Part shown: positions 6,067 through 10,254 of the stretch, in pieces | Position numbering within the stretch: the first letter of the stretch is position 1 | Layout: each line of letters begins with the position of its first letter | NCBI GenBank assembly: GCA_946540705.1 | Contig: CAMNJD010000546.1 | Location: forward strand, 1-10,254 | DNA length: 10,254 nt | DNA from: an uncultured Ruminococcus sp. | GTDB lineage: Bacteria > Bacillota > Clostridia > Oscillospirales > Ruminococcaceae | Direction: 5' to 3' | The notes under the pieces: model-generated | Seen by the model: only the letters and a program-made list of their open reading frames with translations | Told to the model about the DNA's origin: nothing | Databases searched by the model: none | Made by a program: the position numbers and the translations under genes

Positions 6067-7365
6067 TTGCTTCCGGGGACCGTTTTTTTCGCGATTTGGC
6101 GTAGAAATTGCCATGCGTTTGGCAATTCCGCCGATGCTGTTGAAAGTCTCCGTGAAACCGTCATAGCCCCGGTCGAGATGCGGCAGACCCCGCAGAATGC
6201 TCTCGCCCTCTGCCCCTGCCGCCGCACAGGCCAGTGCCGCGCCGCCCCGGAGATCCATCGCGCAGACATCGGCGCCGTGGAGTGCGGGAACGCCCGTGAT
6301 GACTGCCGTCCGCCCGGATACGCGGATATCCGCACCCATGCGCAGCAGCTCGCCGACATGCTTATACCGGCTCTCGAACACAGTCTCCTCGATCATGCTT
6401 GTGCCGTGCGCCGTACAGAGCACCGCACCGATCAAAGCCTGTGCATCGGTCGGAAAGCCCGGATGCGGCATGGTCCGTATGTAGCGGACACTTCTGAGCG
6501 GCTGTCCGCCGTCGAGATAAATGCGGTCGCGGCAGATGCCCAGACGGCAGCCCGACGCCCGCAGTACACTGAGACTGCTCTCCATATCCCGCGGAACCGC
6601 TCCGCGCAGACAGAGCGTTCCGCCCGCACAGGCACAGGCGCACAGCCAGGTAAATGCCGCGATCCTGTCCGGCATGACGGTATACTCCGTTCCGTGCAGC
6701 GATGCCGTACCGCTGACTGTGACAGTCCCCTCGCCCGCGCCGCTGATTTTTGCGCCGCACTGATTGAGGAATGCCCCGAGATCTGCGATTTCCGGCTCCC
6801 TTGCGGCATTGGTCAGCACCGTTTCGCCGTCTGCCAGCACAGCCGCCATGATGATATTTTCTGTTGCACCGACGGACGGGATCGGCAGCGGGATTCGCGC
6901 CCCGTGCAGATGCTCCGCCGTACAGATGATTTTCCCCTGTGCCTCCCGGATCTGCACGCCCATCTGCCGCATGGCATCCAGGTGCAGGTCGATCGGGCGC
7001 GGCCCGAGCTCGCAGCCGCCGGGCATCGTCAGCACACACTGCTTCAGTCTGCCGAGCATCGGCCCGAGAAACATGATCGACGAGCGCATCGCCCGCATAT
7101 CTGCATCCGGGATCTCTGTCTCCGAAATGCCCGCAGGGTCAATGACCGCCGTGGTCTGCTCCATTTTGCAGCGCAGACCCAGATGATTCAAAATCCGGCT
7201 CGCTGCATAGACATCTGTCAGGCGCGGGACATTGTGCAGGACTGTTTCGCCGCTGCACAGCATGCTTGCCGCCATGATCGGCAGCGCACTGTTTTTCGCG
7301 CCCTGTACCGTGATCTCACCGCGGAGCTTCTGCCCGCCGGTGATCCGGAGGATCTCCTCTGCCAT
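6058..7365 (-). CDS. murA: UDP-N-acetylglucosamine 1-carboxyvinyltransferase MurA
   Basis: Cytoplasmic enzyme that transfers enolpyruvate from PEP to UDP-GlcNAc, the first committed step of peptidoglycan precursor synthesis. The 435 residues carry the substrate-binding Lys-Asn of GAKNSALP (22-29), the loop MPGGCELGPRPIDLH (114-128) with catalytic Cys118 (the fosfomycin-sensitive Cys form, not Asp), the GFPTDAQA motif with the general-base Asp near 307, and DLRGGAAL with Arg near 373. Two inside-out alpha/beta domains are expected. The Lys/Arg/Asn-rich C-terminal tail (TPNREKNGPRKQKC) goes beyond the catalytic core. ATG at 7365 is supported by GAGGTG about nine bases upstream. It follows murG after 71 bases. 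Low-GC Gram-positives often have a second MurA elsewhere; that cannot be seen here. Confidence 0.97.
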   Translation of the reverse strand: MAEEILRITGGQKLRGEITVQGAKNSALPIMAASMLCSGETVLHNVPRLTDVYAASRILNHLGLRCKMEQTTAVIDPAGISETEIPDADMRAMRSSIMFLGPMLGRLKQCVLTMPGGCELGPRPIDLHLDAMRQMGVQIREAQGKIICTAEHLHGARIPLPIPSVGATENIIMAAVLADGETVLTNAAREPEIADLGAFLNQCGAKISGAGEGTVTVSGTASLHGTEYTVMPDRIAAFTWLCACACAGGTLCLRGAVPRDMESSLSVLRASGCRLGICRDRIYLDGGQPLRSVRYIRTMPHPGFPTDAQALIGAVLCTAHGTSMIEETVFESRYKHVGELLRMGADIRVSGRTAVITGVPALHGADVCAMDLRGGAALACAAAGAEGESILRGLPHLDRGYDGFTETFNSIGGIAKRMAISTPNREKNGPRKQKC

Positions 7366-7418
7366 TTCTGCATCACCTCAAAAAGCACCGGCTTTCGCCG
7401 TTTGCCTTCAGCATATGC

Positions 7419-7447
7419 AAAAATTCAGCAAAGGGTTCACCCCTGCT
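7419..7447 (-). terminator. Possible weak terminator or attenuator after murG
   Basis: An 8-pair hairpin with two G-U pairs (7427-7434 with 7440-7447) overlaps the murG stop codon and is followed on the transcript by GAATTTTT. The stem is short and the U-run is only five, so it would at most reduce read-through into murA. Confidence 0.3.
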
Positions 7448-8558
7448 TCAGAATGCCTGACAGGATCTCCCAGATGCGGTCATCGGTATCCTGTGCAAAC
7501 AGTGCGCCTGCGCGCTGTCCCATGGCGATGCGCTTCTCCGGGTGCTGACAGAGATCTGTGACAGCCTCTTTCAGCTTGTCCGTTGTCAGATTTTTCTGCT
7601 CGATCACGATTGCGGCGCCGGCCTTGCCGAGCACCATTGCGTTGTGATACTGATGATTCTCTGCCGCAGTCGGATACGGGATCAGAACGGATGCCCGCCC
7701 GACTGCCTCCAGCTCACTGAGGGTCGAAGCACCCGCACGGCTGATGACCAGATCGGCCGCCGCGAGGCAGACGTCCATGTCGTGGATGTATTCGGTCACG
7801 CGCAAATGTTTGTCGGTATCAATGCCGCGTTTCTGCAATTCCTGCGGGAAAGTGTCCCGCCCGAACTTGCCGTATGCGTGGATATGGTTGATCTGCATGT
7901 CCGACCTGAGATGCCATTCCATGAGGTCAGGCATAATGTCATTCAGGCATTTTGCACCCTGTGAGCCGCCGAAGGACAAAATCGTCATGCCCTCGGGGAA
8001 GCCGAGCTTTGCCTTCGCCTGCTCTCTGGTGCATCTGGTCAGATTTCCGCGGACGGGCAGTCCCGTCACAAACGTCGGAGCGCCCTCCGGGAAATATTGT
8101 TTTGCCGCCTCAAAGGTCATCATGATCGCCCTTGCGCGCTTTGCGAGCAGCTTGTTCGTCACGCCCGGATAGGCGTTCTGCTCATGAATTGCAGTCGGGA
8201 TGCCGAGCTGCTGTGCCGCCCGGATCACAGGGCCCGCCGCATAGCCCCCCGTTCCGATCGCGAGATCGGGCTGAAACTGTCTGATGATTGCCCGGGCATG
8301 GCTGCCTGCGGTCATGAGATAGCCTGCCGCCTTGACATTCCGGACAAAGTTGGACGGGCTGAGCGAGCGCTGAAGCCCCGCGACCTTCACATGCTCCATG
8401 GCATAGCCTGCCGCAGGAATGAGTGTGGATTCCATGCCGTCCGGCGTTCCGACAAACAGGAACTCCGCATCGGGCACATGCTGACTGATAATGCCCGCAA
8501 TGGCGAGCGCGGGATTGATATGCCCGCCCGTTCCGCCGCATGCGATCAGAATTTTCAT
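7437..8558 (-). CDS. murG: UDP-GlcNAc:undecaprenyl-PP-MurNAc-pentapeptide transferase MurG
   Basis: Peripheral membrane GT-B glycosyltransferase that adds GlcNAc to lipid I to give lipid II on the inner membrane face. All family landmarks are present in 373 residues: the N-terminal Gly loop GGTGGHINPA (8-17), GTGGYAAGP (102-110), HEQNAYPG (125-132), GGSQGA (197-202), the UDP-GlcNAc pocket SRAGASTLSE (273-282) and PYPTAAENHQYHNA (294-307). ATG at 8558 has AGGA about 9-12 bases upstream. It lies 90 bases after ftsW, and the two are likely co-transcribed. Confidence 0.97.
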   Translation of the reverse strand: MKILIACGGTGGHINPALAIAGIISQHVPDAEFLFVGTPDGMESTLIPAAGYAMEHVKVAGLQRSLSPSNFVRNVKAAGYLMTAGSHARAIIRQFQPDLAIGTGGYAAGPVIRAAQQLGIPTAIHEQNAYPGVTNKLLAKRARAIMMTFEAAKQYFPEGAPTFVTGLPVRGNLTRCTREQAKAKLGFPEGMTILSFGGSQGAKCLNDIMPDLMEWHLRSDMQINHIHAYGKFGRDTFPQELQKRGIDTDKHLRVTEYIHDMDVCLAAADLVISRAGASTLSELEAVGRASVLIPYPTAAENHQYHNAMVLGKAGAAIVIEQKNLTTDKLKEAVTDLCQHPEKRIAMGQRAGALFAQDTDDRIWEILSGILKQG

Positions 8559-8648
8559 ATCATTTCATCCTTTTCCTTTGGGAACTGCCCGGCACAGCGC
8601 AGCGCGGGGAGTCCCCGATCAAAATCCGCCGGAGGTGCTTTTACCGGC

Positions 8649-9878
8649 TTAGCTGTTGAGCTTTGCCTGCCGGGAAATATTGAGCAGAACGCCCATTTCC
8701 GCGAGCTGCATCATCAGCGCCGTGCCGCCGTAGCTGAAGAACGGCAGCGAAATACCCGTATTCGGGATTGCGTTGCTGACAACGGCGATATTCAGGAGCG
8801 CCTGAAGGCCGATGTGCATGGTGAAGCCGACTGCGACCAGCATGCCGAACTTATCCTTTGCCTTGGCCGCGATATAGAATCCGCGGAAGACCAGCAGGCA
8901 GAACAGCAGGATCACCGTCACTGCGCCGACAAATCCGAATTCCTCGCAGAGCACTGCAAATACAAAGTCGTTCTGCGCTTCGGGGAGATACTGGTATTTC
9001 TGCCGGGATGCACCGAGTCCCAGACCGAACATGCCGCCCGACCCGATCGCGATGAGCGACTGACAGGTCTGCCATGTTTCGTTCTGCATATATTCCTCGT
9101 TAAAGGGATCCCGCCATGAGAGAATGCGGTTCTGGAAATAGCCGATGCCCTTGCTGTACATGAGATACAGCACGACGCAGGTCACGCCGAGCACGCCCAC
9201 GCCGATCAGAATGCCGAAATGTGCCGGTCTTGCACCGCCGACGAAGATCAGCGTCAGTGCAAGCGTTCCGATAATCAGGGTTCCGGAGAGGTGCGGCTCC
9301 GCCATCATCAGCCCCGCGACCAGTCCGAGCATTGCCATATACGGTACGATGCCGTACCAAAACGATTTCATTCTGTGGCCGTTCCGGACGATCAGCATGG
9401 CAAAGAACAGAACAATCGCAATCTTCATAAACTCAGACGGCTGAAATGTGATGCCGCCGCTGCCGTTTGCGTTCTGTCCGACGCCGATCCAGCGCGTCGC
9501 GCCGTTGACCGTCAGGCCGATGCCCGGTATCAGGACAGCAACCAGTCCGGCGACTGCAATGACAAACGCCGTGCCGGAAAGCCAGAGCTTCTCGAAGATC
9601 TGATACGGAACAAAGCTCAGGATACCCATTGCGACCAGACCCGCACCCGCGAAAACCACCTGACGGACTGCGTAAAACGTACCGGGCTGTCCGTCCTCGA
9701 TCGCCGCAGGATAGGATGCGGAAAACATCATCAGCAGGCCGATGACCAGCAGCGCGATGACGGTTCCGAGCAGAACGCCGTCCACCTCGCCGTCCACGAG
9801 CCATCTGCCCCGTCCGGCGGGTCTGAGTCTGCCGGTGCTCCGGCTTCTGGTTTCACTTGCATTTGCGTTAGCCGCCAT
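8649..9878 (-). CDS. ftsW: SEDS-family peptidoglycan polymerase FtsW/SpoVE
   Basis: Integral membrane glycosyltransferase that polymerises lipid II, here probably at the septum. Of 409 residues, about 33 form a Ala/Arg/Ser-rich cytoplasmic head, then roughly ten hydrophobic segments starting at 34-55. SEDS landmarks: TFQPSEFMKIA (144-154), AEPHLSGT (193-200), RILSWRDPF (251-259), YQYLPEAQNDFVFAV (295-309) with the candidate catalytic Asp304, CEEFGFVG (311-318), and IPNTGISLPFFSYGGTAL (371-388). The loop before QPSE carries a small Gly/Asn insertion (QNANGSGG, 135-142) not typical of the family. FtsW and the spore-cortex paralogue SpoVE cannot be separated by sequence alone; placement between mraY and murG fits either. 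ATG at 9878 has GGAG nine bases upstream. Confidence 0.93.
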   Translation of the reverse strand: MAANANASETRSRSTGRLRPAGRGRWLVDGEVDGVLLGTVIALLVIGLLMMFSASYPAAIEDGQPGTFYAVRQVVFAGAGLVAMGILSFVPYQIFEKLWLSGTAFVIAVAGLVAVLIPGIGLTVNGATRWIGVGQNANGSGGITFQPSEFMKIAIVLFFAMLIVRNGHRMKSFWYGIVPYMAMLGLVAGLMMAEPHLSGTLIIGTLALTLIFVGGARPAHFGILIGVGVLGVTCVVLYLMYSKGIGYFQNRILSWRDPFNEEYMQNETWQTCQSLIAIGSGGMFGLGLGASRQKYQYLPEAQNDFVFAVLCEEFGFVGAVTVILLFCLLVFRGFYIAAKAKDKFGMLVAVGFTMHIGLQALLNIAVVSNAIPNTGISLPFFSYGGTALMMQLAEMGVLLNISRQAKLNS

Positions 9879-9914
9879 AGTTTACCGCTCCAATCCGATC
9901 ATGCGCTTTGAGGG

Positions 9915-10254
9915 TCAGATCTGTGTCAGTACGGCACAGACGCCTGCGGCCAGCCCGACCAGTGAGAACACCAGCACGATCTTGTATTCGCTCCAGCCGC
10001 AGAGCTCAAAATGGTGGTGAATCGGCGACATTTTGAAGATCCGTCTGCCCTCACCGTATTTTTTCTTTGTGTACTTGTAGTAAAGAACCTGGATCACAAC
10101 GCTGAGTGCATCAAGGACATAGACGATGCCGACCAGCACAAGCAGCAGATGCATTCTGCACGCAATGCCCAGTCCTGCGAACGCCGCACCGAGATACATC
10201 GAGCCGGTGTCGCCCATGAAGCATTTTGCCGGATGCAGATTCCAGACGAGGAAG
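9915..10254 (-). CDS. mraY: Phospho-MurNAc-pentapeptide transferase MraY, 5' end cut by window edge
   Basis: Integral membrane enzyme that transfers phospho-MurNAc-pentapeptide to undecaprenyl phosphate, giving lipid I. Only the last 112 residues are visible; the frame enters from the right edge as FLVWNLHPAKCFMGDTGS, a hallmark of MraY, so the ATG at 10217 is an internal methionine and not the start. GDTGS is one of the conserved catalytic/Mg-site motifs, and MSPIHHHFELCGWSE carries the three-histidine loop. Three hydrophobic segments are visible. The next gene downstream is ftsW after 36 bases; murD, often found between them, is absent. Confidence 0.95.
   Translation of the reverse strand, partial: FLVWNLHPAKCFMGDTGSMYLGAAFAGLGIACRMHLLLVLVGIVYVLDALSVVIQVLYYKYTKKKYGEGRRIFKMSPIHHHFELCGWSEYKIVLVFSLVGLAAGVCAVLTQI

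Noticed and set aside
5794..7548. 584-codon open frame on the plus strand, antisense to ftsQ and murA
   Set aside because: It spans two well-conserved minus-strand genes and their gap; composition is rich in Arg, Cys, His and Pro without any domain, as expected for an antisense frame in GC-rich DNA.
9879..9900. Near-identical ribosome binding regions of ftsW and the DivIVA-like gene (GATTGGAGCG followed by TAAA)
   Set aside because: The match is short and includes a Shine-Dalgarno core that both must have; probably coincidence.

Overview
The window carries the distal half of a division and cell wall (dcw) cluster from a low-AT Gram-positive bacterium, followed by a sporulation-type sigma factor. 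Every supported gene lies on the minus strand, so transcription runs from right to left. The gene content suggests a member of Clostridia, most likely Oscillospiraceae/Ruminococcaceae: FtsW/SpoVE, MurG, MurA, DivIB-type FtsQ, FtsZ, a DivIVA-like coiled-coil protein, a SigH-like sigma factor and a two-part CxxC zinc-ribbon protein. The coding regions are GC-rich and the promoters are conspicuously AT-rich. The family assignment is an inference from protein style, not from a marker gene.

Layout in transcription order. (1) 10254-5038: mraY (its N-terminal part lies outside the window), ftsW, murG, murA and ftsQ/divIB. Together these cover lipid I synthesis, lipid II synthesis, septal glycan polymerisation, the first committed step of UDP-MurNAc synthesis and a divisome scaffold. 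Gaps between these genes are 36, 90, 71 and 189 bases, and no convincing internal promoter is visible. The 189-base murA-ftsQ gap carries a 23-base direct repeat plus a degenerate third copy. (2) 4957-3653: ftsZ as its own transcription unit, with an extended -10 promoter upstream and a strong hairpin terminator 11 bases after its stop codon. (3) 3574-1302: a DivIVA-like coiled-coil gene with its own promoter and a leader of about 165 bases, followed after 7 bases by a gene for a stand-alone beta subunit of class I fumarase/tartrate dehydratase. (4) 1234-495: a SigH-like sigma factor gene behind a near-consensus housekeeping promoter. (5) 249-1: the N-terminal 83 residues of a double zinc-ribbon protein, cut by the window edge.

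Functionally, MraY and MurG make lipid I and lipid II, MurA feeds that pathway at its start, FtsW polymerises the product at the septum, FtsQ organises the divisome and FtsZ forms the ring. The DivIVA-like protein probably marks curved membrane at septum or poles. There is no mobile element, tRNA, rRNA or CRISPR array. This is mostly a conserved housekeeping region. The points that deserve a second look are an 11-residue tandem repeat in the DivIVA-like protein, the repeat cluster between murA and ftsQ, the orphan fumarase beta subunit, the missing murD and ftsA, and the unusual FtsZ C-terminus.
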